Positions 25,225-39,507 of a DNA stretch of 64,000 bases are shown here, piece by piece. The notes below the pieces were generated by a model, which saw nothing but the letters and a program-made list of their open reading frames with translations, was not told where the DNA came from and did no database searches. A program made the position numbers and the translations under genes. Position 1 is the stretch's first letter. Each line of letters opens with the position of its first letter. Source of the DNA: Malurus cyaneus samueli (taxonomy: Eukaryota; Chordata; Aves; Passeriformes; Maluridae); contig CM019216.1 in NCBI GenBank assembly GCA_009741485.1, positions 22,536,587-22,600,586 on the forward strand, in the 5' to 3' direction.

Positions 25225-28200
25225 CCATTTGTCAGGTAATTTAAAAAATGAGCAAGTTAACATGACTTAAAGCTCCTAAAATATATACTTTTTCTTTAAA
25301 AAAAAATCATCTTGTACAGATACAGAAGTTGTGATAGTTAAGAAAGGAGGGTTGGAAAGAGATGTGCACCGTGTAACAATAGTCCTACTACTTGTGTGAG
25401 AATGTTTTCAGCTTCATATATCTTCTTTATCTATCCTAAAGTCTTTGAGTGCAAACAGTGACCAGCTCTTATGCTAGACAACCATCATGATGGCTCTGAA
25501 GAGCTGATTTGGGGAAGATGCTGGCAGAATACTGCTGACTTTGCCTGTGCTTGATCCATCTGTTTACAAAGGGAAATATTAGAATGTGATGGAGTGCCAA
25601 GTGTTCTCAGGTTTTCACTTTTCAGAGACCTCTGGAGTTGAGGCAATCTCTGTAAATACCTATGAATTTGTGTGAAAAAACTCGTTTGAGGTCAGGAAAT
25701 ATTAAATGGAACATGGCTGAATCCTGACTTGTATGGATTTGGACATATCCTTTATCTCTGTGTATCTCTATCTGTTTATGGTCTACCTCTGACTGTCTAG
25801 ATACCACCGGAGTCAAAAGAGGTAAATTAAATGTTTTACAGCAGACTGAAGTCCTTAAGCTCTTTACTTGTTTTGCTATACTATGCTTGTCTCAGATAAG
25901 TTCCTCCTTTGCTCATTCTTGATGATTTCCTCTCTTCCAGAGAGATACCTAGATGAATCAAAATGCCCTTTCAATTGAAAATAGCTGGAATTTAATTTAA
26001 TCATTGCTTTAACAAGTTCCTTTCTCTAACACAATATGCTAAAAGTGGCATTCAAATAGCACACCACCAACTTCAGAAAAGTTCTAGGCAAAATCAAAGG
26101 ATGCTTTCAATAATTGTCTGTGTTGGAGTCTTTAGAATTCTGTAGATATGCACATATATCTGCTTATATGTGTAGAGTGGGCAGAAAGAAAGGTCGCACT
26201 GATTAATAACAGAAAAGTAGAAGATGCATTGAAATAACAAGTGCTCTCTTACTGCAGTCTGGAGATCTGTTTTCAAAATCAGAACAATGCAGAAGGATCT
26301 AACAGTCACCTGATAGGTTTGAAGGACATTCCATGTCTATCTTACACCAACACCTGCCATGAAATAAAAGATATATGAATTCTGTTCAAGTTACTAATTT
26401 GGATTCATGAGGCAATTTTCACAAAGACTGGAGAATATTAAGATCTCTATTTTTCAAAGGCAGATGCTCACTGATGCAGAAAAGGCACATCCCAATGTGG
26501 TGAGGGGCTCTTACTTAAATTACTTATCTATTTTCTCTCACTACCAGTGCAGTAAGGAGAAAAGCCAACATGCTTCAGTGAGATTTGTCAAAAGTTATTT
26601 TAATTCCTCTGTGATACCAGAAGGAGGCTGCAGATCAGAATACAAAATAATCTCTCTTTAAAAGGTGTTCACATCTAATATGTGAGTGCTTCTTGTTATC
26701 TGTTTCATGGTATCTTACCTGACAATCAGCATTTTGGATATGACATGTGCCATTTGGATCTGCTGTTGAAATGTGAATTTCTATAGTGTAGAACTGCCCT
26801 GTGCTACAAACTGCCTAACAAGGAAAGGCTCTTAATGTTGCTGTTGATTCCTGAAGGTTTTGCTCGATTAGTCTCAAGCTGGGTTAGTGCTTTGTGGCCT
26901 GGACACTGGAGATAGCAAACCCTTTTCTACAGTTCTAACTGTTGTGATCACTGTAATCTACTATTATATTTTCCATTAAATATCTTCCAAAATCTAACAT
27001 CTACATTGGGCAATACATAAGATTCTCCCTCCAATAATTCTTAAAATAAAAATACAACTGTTTGGAAAATGTAACATTTGTCCTGAAAATGAGTTAAGTG
27101 CCGGTTTGTGCAAGCACATTGGATCATTCAAGCTAGAAATGGTTGAGCCAGCTCCAGGACTGGAAGAATGGCAGATGTGTGAAGGTAGTATGAACCAGCC
27201 TTATTCAATATATTTAGCTGTTAGGATGCAGTGTGGATCAAATGCAGCTGCAGAAAATTTTGACGGGTAATTGGTACATCCCTCATGCCCAATGTGTGCG
27301 GTATTTATATAGCGAACATTTAGGGCTAATTTGGGACTTTTATGTATTATATTCAGTAAGACACTTATGAAAATGTTACCATTTGAGCTGGATCACCATT
27401 GTATTTATTGAGAAGCCATTGGCTTGTCTCATGTTTGTACCTCAGAAGGCATTGTCTTCCATCTCAATGAAGCAGTTGAGCTTTTGTCATTCATTCATTT
27501 TCTCTATCAGGACCAGGTCTCTGATCTTTGTATCCTATTTGGACTTCCTTCTCGGTCTGTGTGTGGGCAGCACATTCCTGCTTTGTGCGCTGCACAGAGA
27601 ATAATCAGTAATAATCACAGTGCTCGTAAAACCAAATTAAGGTGTGGATTCCGGTAGGTGGCCATCAGCCCTGTGCACTCATGTTGGTGTCACAGTGGCA
27701 CTTCCAGACTGTTCCTTTCTGCAGTTTGTGTTCTTCCCTCCAGGATCCAGTCTTTCTGCACTTGGCCTATCTTTAATTTTTGCAGTTTGCATTGTTTTCA
27801 TACCTCCTGGGGTCAAGCCTGACTAGAACCTTTTGCACCGTGGGAACTTGTATAAGAAGCCAATAAGCTTCATATGCATTTCAGAAAACTAATCTATAGC
27901 TTGGACCACTGATGCTGATAGGGAACCCAGAGGGGTCATAAGTTGTTTTTAAATTCCAGTTCTGTACTAAATACATTTGAATACGCTTGACACCTGTGCC
28001 ATCACTGCTGCTGCTGAGGCCTGGAGTTACCCAGTGCTCAGCTCTGCCACAGGAAAAGGACACTTGGATAGTACTGGGATTCATGTGTGAGGGATAGTCA
28101 AAAAGAGATGAAGTGGGTATGTGAGCCTCTACCCACTCACAATCTGAAGCCAAAATAAAGACAGTGAGGCAACTGTCTTATACATTTGAATACGCTGGCA

Positions 28201-30974
28201 TTTACTGTGACCCATTAGTTCATATGCCAAACAACAGCATGCTGCAGCTTGCAGAATCTGCTGTCATTATTTATCATAGCTCTTGCTGGCGTGATTTAGC
28301 TCTCAGAGGCTGATAATTGTGACCTTGTAGTTCTTGACCTTAAAATTTAAGAGGTCTGTCACAACCTTTTCTAAAAGACAGGCTGTGATTTCTCAAGTCT
28401 GAAATGTTTGTTTTTATGAGTGACCGAAATGTTTTTTACACGCCTTGTATTTCTCCCTGTTTGGGTGTTCATGACAATATACAAAGAGTTTGTCTCTTTC
28501 CTTTGAGGCATTGTTTTATTTCTAGGCATGAAATATGCATCAATTAAATGTTGTCACCTCTTAAATCTGATAGTATTACTGTCCTGGATCATCTTAAAGA
28601 TACACTTTTCCACCCACAGGGCAGCAGCATGCTGACAGAAGAAAGCAACTTATAATATGATGATTATATCTCAGGTGCTGGCCAAATCCAGAATTTGGGA
28701 ACTATTCCACTTTTTAGTACCACAAACTGCTCCTCAAAGGTTCAAATATAATGTAGTATATTAATTAATGCCTCCTACAGTGTCTTATGATGTACAGAAT
28801 TAGGCTGCATATTACTGTCCTTTTATTCAGTGAAAGTTATTTAAGATCCCTTCTTTTCTCCTTTGGCAGTTTTTGACTAAGTTGTCTGTCTTCACTGTGA
28901 ACTGGTGGAAGTGCCCAATTCAAAAATCTCTTTTGCTGCCAGCATAACGCTCCTCTGTGACTGTCACAGGTAGAAAAATCTCTCTTTTATTAATTTTTTT
29001 TTTTAAAAAAAGGAAGGGCCAAAAAATTTCTGAAAGTGTTTTCATATTGACCTAAAGTATTTTTAGATATGCCATTAGATACAATATCATTTTGTTGTCT
29101 TCTCGTCCTGGATTTTTTTCTCATTTGATCTTCTAAATTTTTCTGTGTTTTATCAGCATCACAATTTTGACAATGGCTTTGATCTTTTCCTGCCAATTCT
29201 CTTTAACATTTGGAAGCAAAGTCCACTTTGTTTCAACAGACTGTCCTAGAAGCTAGTCTACTATATGGCACAAAATAAACCCACTACTAAACTTTTCTCC
29301 TTAAGTTTTTCTAATTAAGTTTTTCAATGTGGATAACACATTGCCCAACTTCAGCATATCTACTGTTTCTGCTGGTTCTTGGTTTTAGTTTTAAAAGATA
29401 AGGCAAAAGAGCTACCCAATTATTTCTCTACAATCTCTCTCATCAAATATTTTTAATACTATTATAGTGTTCTGAGTATAATTACTGAGATTGTAAAGGT
29501 GTTATTTACTTTACTAAAACTTAATTTTCTGATCTCTATCTTCCATGGGCATATCTGTGTTCCAGAGTGGTTTGTGGCTCAAAAGATCATGCAGCATTTT
29601 AATCTGCAAAACCAGTATTCCCAGGGGTCTCATTCTCTGCAATCTGTCTGCTCTCTCTGCTTCTCATACCTGTCTGGCTTCCCCATGGATCTCACTTTCT
29701 TTTTTGCAGGTCTAGCTAAAATGAGTGATGCCTAACAGCTAGCTAATAGCACAGGAGGAGTCCCTTTCACCATGAGAAGAGGAGTTTTATTTAAATGTCA
29801 GTTTGTTACAGCTTCAGTTCAAGAAGCAACCATGAAGAAAAGTCTCTTAATACCTCCTTACTTTTGCCTCCATTAGGATTTTGATGCTCCAGTTCACAGA
29901 GGCTGCAGTAATCCCAAAGCCAGTGGCTCTGTATCCTTGGGACATTGTGGCTGGATAGTTCAATGATCCACGATATCAGTTTGGTGTTTTTCCCTTCTGT
30001 CTTCAATTGACATGCACGTCTTGTTATGAAGTAATTGCAGTTTAATTAACATCCATTTCAGCTGTGCTCAGCGATAGATTACACTGTGGGTTTGGTTTCT
30101 GAGCTAAGCCTTCAGCCTGCAGTGACGCTCCTGAGTGCAAACTCGTTCTGTGGCAGCTGTGTCAATGCACAGGGACAAAACATCTCCTCACATAGATTGT
30201 TTGAATGCCAATGAGTACAATGCACTAATGCAATTTTAATCCTCTGGGCACATCTGGGCATACATATGCATAGATCTTTTGAGTGTTGTAACATAAGGGT
30301 ACAACTTAGAATTCTGAGTTTTCTCAGCTGCATTACCAGGTCTGTGAGATGGAATGAACTGCATTTGCTGTGTTTGAGAATTGGCCCAAGACTTCAGTAG
30401 TGATTTTGCCAGAGGAGGATGACAAGATGTGGCCTATGTAGATAGGGTGTACATAAAGACTTATATAATGCTCCTTTTTTTAGTCTGCTTTATACTCTGT
30501 CCCATGTCAAAACATAGAGAATACACAATTACAGAACATTAACACGTTTTACAGGGCATGGGATATTTTCATTTTTGATAAGGATATTTTCAGATGATTC
30601 CACAGCATATAAACTGTTGTTAGAGAAAGTAGTAAGTAAGTAAGTCAGTGTTGTGCATTTGCAATACTTAGGCATGCCTGGAGAAATGAATATATTGAAA
30701 TGGGGAAGGGGAGTCTGAATTTTACATGATCCTGTTTTACGGCATAACAACATTAATCTCAGAGGTCTGGAGCTGAGGTGGGACCCTTACAGGGAAATTC
30801 TGTGGCCCGTGGCCTCAATCTCCAAATAGCAACCGTTTTAAAGCAGATGCATTAATTTAACAAGCACACTGTGCAGAGTACATTGCTGCAAAAGAACAGG
30901 GTCAAGGACTAGATTCTAGTGATAATTAGTACTCAAATTATTAAAATCACCTACGTTTCAGTGGTTGACAGATA

Positions 30975-31013
30975 GATTAAATAAAATAAATAGAATAAAT
31001 AGAATAAAATAAA
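30975..31013. repeat. AATA(A)-rich simple repeat
   Basis: Irregular repeats of aataaa/aatag units (taaataaaataaatagaataaatagaataaaataaa pattern). Confidence 0.8.
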
Positions 31014-31181
31014 AATAGCATTTTTATGGGTAATTACTGTTAAATTAAAAGAGGTGAGAAAATTCCTTGTCATATGCATAGACCTTTTAGGTCTGAGGTA
31101 GCAAAGAGGTGCACCAATAAGGAAGTCATTGTAGGATCAGTGTCATAGATCATTATATGCAGCAACATAAGGGACCAAATA

Positions 31182-31242
31182 CAAATTAAATAATTAAAAA
31201 TCATCTCAAGCATCAAATTAAATAATTTAAAACCATCATAAG
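31182..31242. repeat. 32-bp tandem duplication
   Basis: caaattaaataattaaaaatcatctcaagcat at 31182-31213 is followed directly by a near copy starting caaattaaataatttaaaa at 31214. The copies differ by a few substitutions. Confidence 0.8.
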
Positions 31243-33078
31243 ATATTGCAATAAATTAAGGCCATTAAAATAATAAGCAATGCATAGAGGCCAGATGCCA
31301 GACATTAAGATCCAGCAGTGCTTGTTTGGCTGCACTTCAGATCTGTTTGTTTCATGAGTCCAAAATCATAGACAGAAGCCAAATAACCCAGAGGAAAGGG
31401 TCTGACCTTCTCTTCTGCAATGACTCTGCTCTGCCAACTTCTGTAGTAGTTTAACTATCTTGTCTTCCAGATAACCAGAATCCTTTTCCCAGATTCTAAT
31501 TGACATTGAGCTGCAGCTGGTGCACTGGATACCTGCCAGATCTTCATCCTCTTCCTCTTTTTAAACCTAAAATGTCTTCTTCAGGTACAGTGGGTTTATT
31601 TTTTTAATGCTCTTAGACTCCTGTCATACCATCTGTGAGTCTTCTGTGTTTCTGTACAGTGTGAAGAGGTTTTGTCTCTTCCCTTTCCACTTTCACGCTG
31701 TGGTTGTTTTGATAAGCCTGTTCCATTTTTTCTTTTGGTCTCATCACCCCAAAATGTGGGCATGTAGAGTGGACTGAACTGCTGATACCCACCTCAAATG
31801 AGGCTGTGAAAATGGAATGGCTCAGTATACTGATTGGTGCTGAATCATATAGAAAGACACACAGACCTATGTATGTGCTTATGACTTCAGTTTCACTAGA
31901 GCTCTGAAAGAGGAATATCCTTTTCCTAACATTGTATGACCTTTCCGGAAACAGAATATATGGATTTGAATGGCACTGTTGCATTTATTCCTGTGGGGGT
32001 TTTGCTCGCTTTTGTTAGAATTGTGTTTGTTCACATGTAAAAAAAGCTGCAAGGTTTGCTTTACTTTTGTGTCTACACTCAGCTCATGATTGTACTTTGT
32101 TTTGTGAGTTCTGTGTTCAAATTCCTCCCTTTCAACACTATGGCATCTCTTCCTTTATAAACACTGCAGATGTTTATTCTAGGCTGTATGATCTGTCTCT
32201 GTCTGGGGTGCAGAAATCTTTATCTATCCTTCCTGAGGACGAGAGAGAAGAACACTGAACATTAATCTCCCAGGAAGCTGAGCTGGGAGCCTGGCAGCAC
32301 TTGCAGAAACACAGATCTAGAGAGCAATGCTGTCTCTCTGCCTGCAGAGAAACAGAAAACACCTCTGTAAACTTTGTCCTGATTTATGCTCACAAAAGAT
32401 TGTCGTTACCAAGTGGACACAAGCTTTTTAATTTTTATTCTGCAAAATGTGTTCTTTAGGAATGCAAAAAATCGCAGGTAATACTAATGAAGAAATGCAA
32501 GAGAAGACAATTACATTTGTCATGTTACCTGCTTTCCTCCATCCCACAGGCCAAGACACAGGAGACAAGTGCTTTAGCTCCATCTAGGAGGCAAAAATAC
32601 TATTACTGTGTCTGCCTGAAACCAGATCCCACAGGTTTTTCTCATTTCTAAATTGCATTTTAAAGGCTCTGATGAATTAGTCTTGCTGTATCTCCCCGAG
32701 TCAAGCTTCCATTTCTGCCATCATTTTTGTGCATGAAATCCTGCAAAGCAGAATCAAGTTTTGCCTGGTCTAACAGCATCTAAGTTTACAGTTTACAGTT
32801 AAGGTAACGGAGCTAATAGAAAATAACAAAATATTTGAACCAAAGGAATGCATGCCCAAAAAAGGGGAAACAAATTCTCACTAACTTACTGAAGGGGAAA
32901 GACCCATTTTAATGGAAGCAGTGAAGAAAGTATAAAAAGTACATTTTACCCTGGATGCCTCATTCAAGGTCACACAGAAAATCAAGCATAGAGATGGAGT
33001 CAGCCTGCAAAACACCTACTCTCACTTTACCCAGCATGTAATTCATTTCTTCCCAGTTAACAGGAGTCTTTCAAAGGA

Positions 33079-33140
33079 TCATAAAATCATAGATTGGTTT
33101 GGATTTAAAGGGACCTCAGAGATCATTAGTTCAAACCGAG
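33079..33140 (-). mobile_element. CR1 LINE, extreme 3' end
   Basis: The segment 'atcataaaatcatagattggtttggatttaaagggacctcagagatcat' is the reverse complement of the CR1 terminus, including the duplicated tail unit. Only about 60 bp are recognisable. Confidence 0.85.
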
Positions 33141-36100
33141 CAAATTCACTGCTACAAAAAGATTATGTTTTTCATTTTTACTGTTTATTTATTTTAGCAC
33201 TGTGTTGTATGTACAAAGGAATGGTGGGTTTTTACCTGCCTAATACAGTAGTTATATGAACGTCTTCTGACCATCAATACAATTTTTTCATTCTTTGTAT
33301 GACAATTTATCAATCTAATCAGTATATCAGGAATTTAATCTCCCACTTTAATGGTAGCCTTCCTGCTCTCTTTTTCATACATACTTTCTACCTATAAATA
33401 CTGTCTACTCCTTATACAATTAACTGATTATCCATATCTCATTATTTTTACCTGCTTAGCAAAGCCTTCAATTTGCAACCTTTCCTGAGCTTTCAAAAAG
33501 GCCACAGAGCATCTTCAGTTCTTTTCACTTAAGCTCTTCCGTGAGCTAATCCAAACTGCATAAAGTTTTTTGGCAAGGCTAGGAGCATGTTTCAGTTTTC
33601 TGATGTCTTAATAAAATGTAATACATGACTTCTAACACTAAACACAGAAGCAGAAACAGGAATAGTACCACCTTCTGTCTAGTGCATTTTTTATAATAGT
33701 TCAGTCTAGAGTACCTAATTTATTAACATTCTTCAAATCATTCATTCTGTATACACACATAGAGCCAAAATGCAATTCCCAAATTAAATAGGGATTTAAG
33801 AAGCTGTCTAATTTTAAGAACTGTTTCTGTCTACTTGATTTTCCTTCCTGTTGTCCTAAAACATTTGCAGAATGAAAATACCCTGGTGAAATCCATTGTT
33901 AAGGTTTTGTTTTTATCACAAAACTGCAGAAAACACCATATAACCATATAATTAATTTTTTTCTTCCAGTAACCATTAAAATTTGTATCAATTTGTAACA
34001 ATAAGACATCTTCGTATCAATTTATAACAGAAGTGGGAAGAACTGCTCTGGTACACTTTTTATTCCAAAACATACAATTACAAAAAGAGTAGCAGAGATT
34101 TAACTAGCTCTCTTGATTTATTCATAAAAAAAAAAAAAAAAAAAGAAAAAGAAAAAAAAAAAAAAAAAAGTAGGTTTTCAGCCCACCAATATCTAGAGAA
34201 TAAAAAGGGCTTGTTATTAAAAATATGACTACATAGCTTTTTTGTCTTCCCTCACTTGCTCTTCTCTCCAAGACTGGTGCAAATATCATAACTTTTTGTT
34301 GATTTTTGACTTACATGCTACAGAGATTGACATTTTTATGTTACATTATGCACTTTTAAAATCAATATTCTTAAAAATGTGGTAAGCAACAGACTAAGAT
34401 GCTCTTACATTTTGAGTAAATAACCACTTTTTTCTTTTGAAAAATTGCTATTTTACTTGTTGGATCAGAAGATTAAATATATTTATATGAATACAGCTCT
34501 CATGTTTTCTATGAAGGAGAGAATTATGAAAAATTAGTCAAGGCCAAATGAAATATTCTAGCCCGATTCAACCTACAGCTCAATATGTGCAGACACATTT
34601 AAATAATAAGAGGAGGATACCCTTTAATTTATATTCAGTGGGGGTTTTTTCCTTAGTCAATAAATCTCTTAAACTTTCAGTTTTCCATTTCCAAAGAATT
34701 ATCCCTTGACTTGTAATGTTTGCTGTAAAAATGCATGATGTAGCCATCAAGGATACCAAACTGATAAACAGATGTATCAACAGTGAGCAAACCGTAATAA
34801 AGTCAAGGGCAGAGGATGCATGCTGAGAAATCACTTCTCTGGTGATGCCATGACCTTTAAATTAATGCAGTAGGATCTCACGTACAACAATCCATGTGCT
34901 GAAAATGATCCAATTTACTGGAACACAATTTCCAGGTACAAACATTTCTTCAGTGGGATACTGTGCTTTCAAAACCAGAGTTATGTCTTTACATTTTGGG
35001 CAAAATCATCTTATTTTGGAACATTTGCATAAATATATATTTTTCCACCAGAGATTTTTCACGTTAGTTTGATTTGATTGAGTTTACAAGATATATTTCA
35101 ACTGTTGTTTGATACAATGTGTGCTAAGGTTTTGTTGTCTCCATGACATGATTGAAATCTTTACTGAAATTATTTAAGAAAATACTTGAAGATTTCATTC
35201 AATGACATTTGAGAGTGCTATGAAGATGCTTAAATAGCTAAACTTTCTTGAAATTCAATGTTTGTCATGTAGTTGCATGCGGTCATGGTTTCCATGGTCT
35301 CTGTTTTCATTCCCATACAAGATCCCAACATATTTTCCACAGGAAAAAATCAGCTCATTTCAGTGAACATTTCAGTGTTCATTTCTTTTGCTTATTCTTA
35401 AGGGAGGAATACTGAGCCATGTTGTATCTCCTACTGGCAGCTACAGTGGAAAATTAAAATCAGTAAGGGTATTAGCACTTCATCTTCTGCTACTTATTAG
35501 GGATCACCTATCTGAGCATTAAAGACAGAGTCTGAAGCCTGTTAGCAATTTCTAACATGCAGGAAATGCAGTCAGGGTGAGCAGAAAGGTTGATGACACC
35601 AGTCCATCTGATTCTGCATCATGTCATCACCAATGGCCGTTGGAGGTGCCCGGATCACCAGGACATCAGGATTCTCTCTGGATGTTCAGCACCCTGCAGC
35701 CCAAACATTTCTCCATGAAGAGGTGGATATGTATTTAACAAACACAGTTTGCACATACACTGAGAAGAACTACCTTCTTTTTCAGGGTGTTCAACCCCTT
35801 CTAGTTGTATTTGATTGCTCTTATTCTTTTGTTGGAAGACATGGAAGACATTTTATTTGTTTGTATTTTAATCTCTCATATGAGTCAGGTAGTTTAACTT
35901 AATCCCTCTTCCTCCCAGTCACCTGTGTTGGGTCCTAAGGTCTGGTCTGGCCTAAATGCAGTCTGAAAGTACAGAATGCAGTCTAAGTACAGAATCAATC
36001 AGGAGGCACTCACCTCTGGAGCTGTAGGGGTACAGAAACTTTTACAAAGTCACAGGAAGCAAGCTGCAACACCTCTGCTCCAGCTGGTAGTTGAGAGGAG

Positions 36101-37934
36101 ATGATGAGAAAACAGATGCTGCACCTTTTGGAGGAACAATTTCCCATTCCACACTCTTTTTGTGTTGTGGGCTCATTGTATTTGCCAGCTGCCGTTTTCA
36201 TATAATAATAGTAAACTTAATTTTAAAAGATGCTATTTATCATATTATTATTATCCCTAGCTCTTATCCCCCTTTTGTCTCATTGCTCTTCCTCATTTAC
36301 TTCAACTAACAAGCTATGAAATCAAGCATTAATGTCTAAAATCAATGCTTGCTTGTACCTCGATTAGATGTGTGTTTTCTGTGCTCTGAAGATTGACAGC
36401 TTTAAAGAAACTCTAGTGTACTGAATCAGTATTGCCTGCAGCAAAGTACTGCATCACTTCATATGAAAATTAACTTAAAATCCACTGATCCCAGATGGTA
36501 AACAGCAACAATATTCTTCCTGTTGGAAATTCTAGTATGAATGCTAATTACTATTCTAAGAGCTAATAGCTGCTGATTCCACATTGATCTGAATATTCGT
36601 AGCTTACTTTGCAAGTGGTAAGATCAGATTTAATGAATAGACAGTCTTGTGGGTAATTTTAAGGGCCTAAGTAGAAATGTATTTCTTTTGAATGTTGAAA
36701 ATTTTCATGCTCTATGCAAAAGTTTCCCCCATTTTTCAAATAAAAAATGCCTTTATTATTTAAAGTGCTGTAGCACAGGAGAAAGGGTCATGATCTGGAA
36801 GTTTTTATGCTTTCCATATTCCTTTGACTCGGCCATTAGAAAAGGATAGGGTATAATGACCTTGCTTTTGTCTCCACAGCTGACATGGGAAAAGTTTCCA
36901 TAGTCCATAGACAGAATGTAATTTGCTCTCTTAAAAGAAAGGTTATTTAACAAACTTAGCTAATTCAGAGCCAGGAAATACAAAGGTTGGACAACTTTCC
37001 TAATTTTTAATTAAACATTCCATTACACAATGGTGTAAAATGCCAAACCAAATTTGTTTCTCAAACTGAATAAATTACTTCTGAAGTTCCTGGTTATTTG
37101 GTCACGGACCCATTGCCACAATTCATTAACTGGCTAAGCTACTTTGATGCATGGGGGCTGGGGCTTTTTTGCATACACTTCTCTGACCTTATAAATAAGC
37201 AAATTTAAACATGAAACATATATGATGAGATAGAACTACCTGTTTCTCTCTCAGAAAGGCTTTTGGGGGTGGTTAAGTGTCACTGTTGTGGTTGAAAACA
37301 CATCTCAAACATCTGTAATGAAGCCTATTGTGAGTAAAAAAGATCTAATACACCTGCAGATGATTAAAGAGGACATCACTGTAAACCCACATGTGTTCCA
37401 AAGTTATGGTATAGTGCCTTCTTTGCTAAATGGATTGTGTTACTTGGCTCTAGAAAGCCCAAGATTCAGTTTGGTTTAAATATTGTTGGTGAGATTTTTT
37501 GGATTTAGTTTCCTCTCTCTCACTCTTCTAACCCCACGTTATTTTCTGTATCCTCAACCTAATTTCTTGAGAGCAGCTGGATGGAAAATATCCTAACTAC
37601 AGAGCAAAGATGGAGTCTGGTGTGCTGTGCTGATCACTGCACATAACCTGATCTGTGGTGAGGTTATTCTCATCTCCTGTCCTGAAACAGGAACATAGCA
37701 ACCACAGTGATCTTGTTAATGATACTTATTGCAGAACTGCTCATAATTTGCCACTTTCTGTGGCTATCTAATGAAATACTTTTCTTCCTGTTACTCAGCC
37801 TCTTCAGCACTTCATGCAATGCCTACATGTTTCTGAAAATTAAGCTCTGAATAACATTCTCAAAGGCTCACACAAAATATGCAAGTTCTGCTTGGAGTTC
37901 TATTTGCAGTTCATTTGAAACAGATAGTCCAAAA
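33141..37934. other. Intergenic, no gene recognised
   Basis: AT-rich sequence with one interrupted poly(A) tract (34126-34169, listed separately). No exon or repeat family is recognised. The 93-codon frame at 35621-35902 is not similar to anything I know. Confidence 0.55.
34126..34169. repeat. Interrupted poly(A) tract
   Basis: About 44 bp of A broken by a few G residues. It could be an old retroposon tail or a simple repeat. Confidence 0.92.
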
Positions 37935-38075
37935 AGACCGAGCAGCCTCCAACCCTGGAGGTTTTCAAGACCTGGATGAAATAAGGGAATGAGCAATCTG
38001 GTGAGACCTCAGTTGACCTGCAGAAGATGAGACTATAGACTCCTGAGATCTCTCCAACCTGACTTAACACTGCTT
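37935..38075 (+). mobile_element. CR1 LINE, 3' end fragment
   Basis: It contains 'ccctggaggttttcaagacctggatgaa', the well-conserved CR1 3' motif, then 'gcaatctggtgagacc...gttgacctgcag', and ends 'gatctctccaacctgact'. It is diverged and short. Confidence 0.78.
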
Positions 38076-38699
38076 TGTTCCACTACGTTAATTCTATTTA
38101 ATCTAAAAGCTTCTGAAGCTTCTAACACCTAAAATAAAAATAAAAAAGTGGGATATATGTCAAATAAGACTATTTATTTATGCAATTGCATCTCAGTTAA
38201 TCTTAATCTTTCTGCTGAAATAATATCATTTTATAATTCATCTACCCATGCCAGCTAATAGCAAAGAGTCTGTTGTACGGCACGTGGTTCTCACCCCATA
38301 CAGAATTTCTGTAACAGCTTTTGGAGGCAGGATTCTGTTCAAGACTCTCATTTGGGTATTTAGGCATGCTGTTTGTGTTGAAGTTTCCTTTGAATATGCA
38401 ACATGAACGTGTGCTGGGGAGCACATTACCCCTACTGAGGGACACAGATCACATGAGACTTACATTCCTCTGGAAGACAACCAGAAACCAGATATTGTGA
38501 CATACACCAACTGAGATAATGCTGAACATCAATCTCTGGGCAGCTGAAATTAATTGTAGGTCATTGCTGAAGGATAAGCTGCTTTCCCTACAACTCTACA
38601 TCCTTAGACCCTAACAAAGAAGAAGTTCTGGATGTGCCTACAAAAAATATTGGTTCAGATATGTTCATCATAGATTGAATCCCTGCATAGACACCCATC

Positions 38700-39507
38700 T
38701 GTCCTGGAGGCAGAGAGGGTGCTGTGTGTCATGGCCAGGCTGCTACTCTATGCTACCCACATCATGGCAGGGGCCGCAGTTTGGGAGGAAAGAGATGGTG
38801 AATGCACCACTAGAAGTGAAATGCTTTGCCTCCCTCTCTCCATCAGGGAGATTGTCAAGGTCAGCCCTGCATACCTGGTCCTCTGTCGCTGCTGTACCCT
38901 TCCCTTTCTTCCAAGACACAGCTCCAAGGAATGGTTCTGGTGTGGGAAGTACCTATGGGAGACAGGCAGAGGCAAACCTGATCCCAGCCCAGCCAAAAGG
39001 AGCTCTGTAGAGCCAAGTGGAGCAGGGCTGAGCAATGCAAAGCAATGTCACTCTATGGATTGAATCAGTCCGGTACAGCCATCCAGAAAACAACAGGTGG
39101 CACAGCACAGATGGTCCAGCTTTTGGGGGGTTAGTGCATCACTTTTTTCATTGTCTCGGGCTAAGGGATGGGATAAACATCTGTGGGGAGCACTTGCCAC
39201 CTTGTCTTTGTCTGGGGAAACCAGGTGGTGCTGTGTGGGAACATCTTGTCTTTTATCACGGGGGACACACAGAGCTAAGAGGAGGTGGTGAACACCTTTT
39301 GTGGGTGAAGCACCTTCTCTTTCTGTATACTTGTGTTATTAATATTGCTGCTCTTACTGTGTGTTTCTTATTCCATTGCTGTTTGCTTTCAGTAAATTGT
39401 TTTCTCAACCCATAGTCTCTGCCTTTGTCCCCTCTTACTGGAAGGGGCAGGAGGAAGAGGAATGTCTTATTTGGAGTTTAATTTCCAGCTGGTGTTAAAC
39501 CACCACA
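38700..39507 (+). mobile_element. Probable solo LTR of an ERVL-like endogenous retrovirus
   Basis: The right part matches the R-U5 end of the avian ERVL-type LTR as I know it. It has a cytosine/thymine-rich segment with 'attaatattgctg' near 39338, 'cccatagtctctgcctttgtcccctct' near 39409, and the terminal 'ctggtgttaaaccaccaca' ending at 39507. The left end is placed at TGTCCTGG (38700) because the family starts that way and because the flanks ccatc (38695-38699) and ccacc (39508-39512) match at four of five bases, as expected for a 5-bp target-site duplication. The TG...CA ends, a length of about 808 bp and the absence of adjacent internal sequence point to a solo LTR. The right end is fairly secure; the left end is inference. 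Confidence 0.62.

Larger units (their letters stand above)
25225..33078. other. Intergenic, no gene or major repeat recognised
   Basis: Nearly 8 kb of AT-rich sequence with no LINE or LTR that I can recognise. It includes an (A)n/AATAA-rich tract at about 30975-31013 and a 32-bp tandem duplication at 31182-31242 (listed separately). Open frames stay at or below about 125 codons and have no recognisable similarity. Confidence 0.55.
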
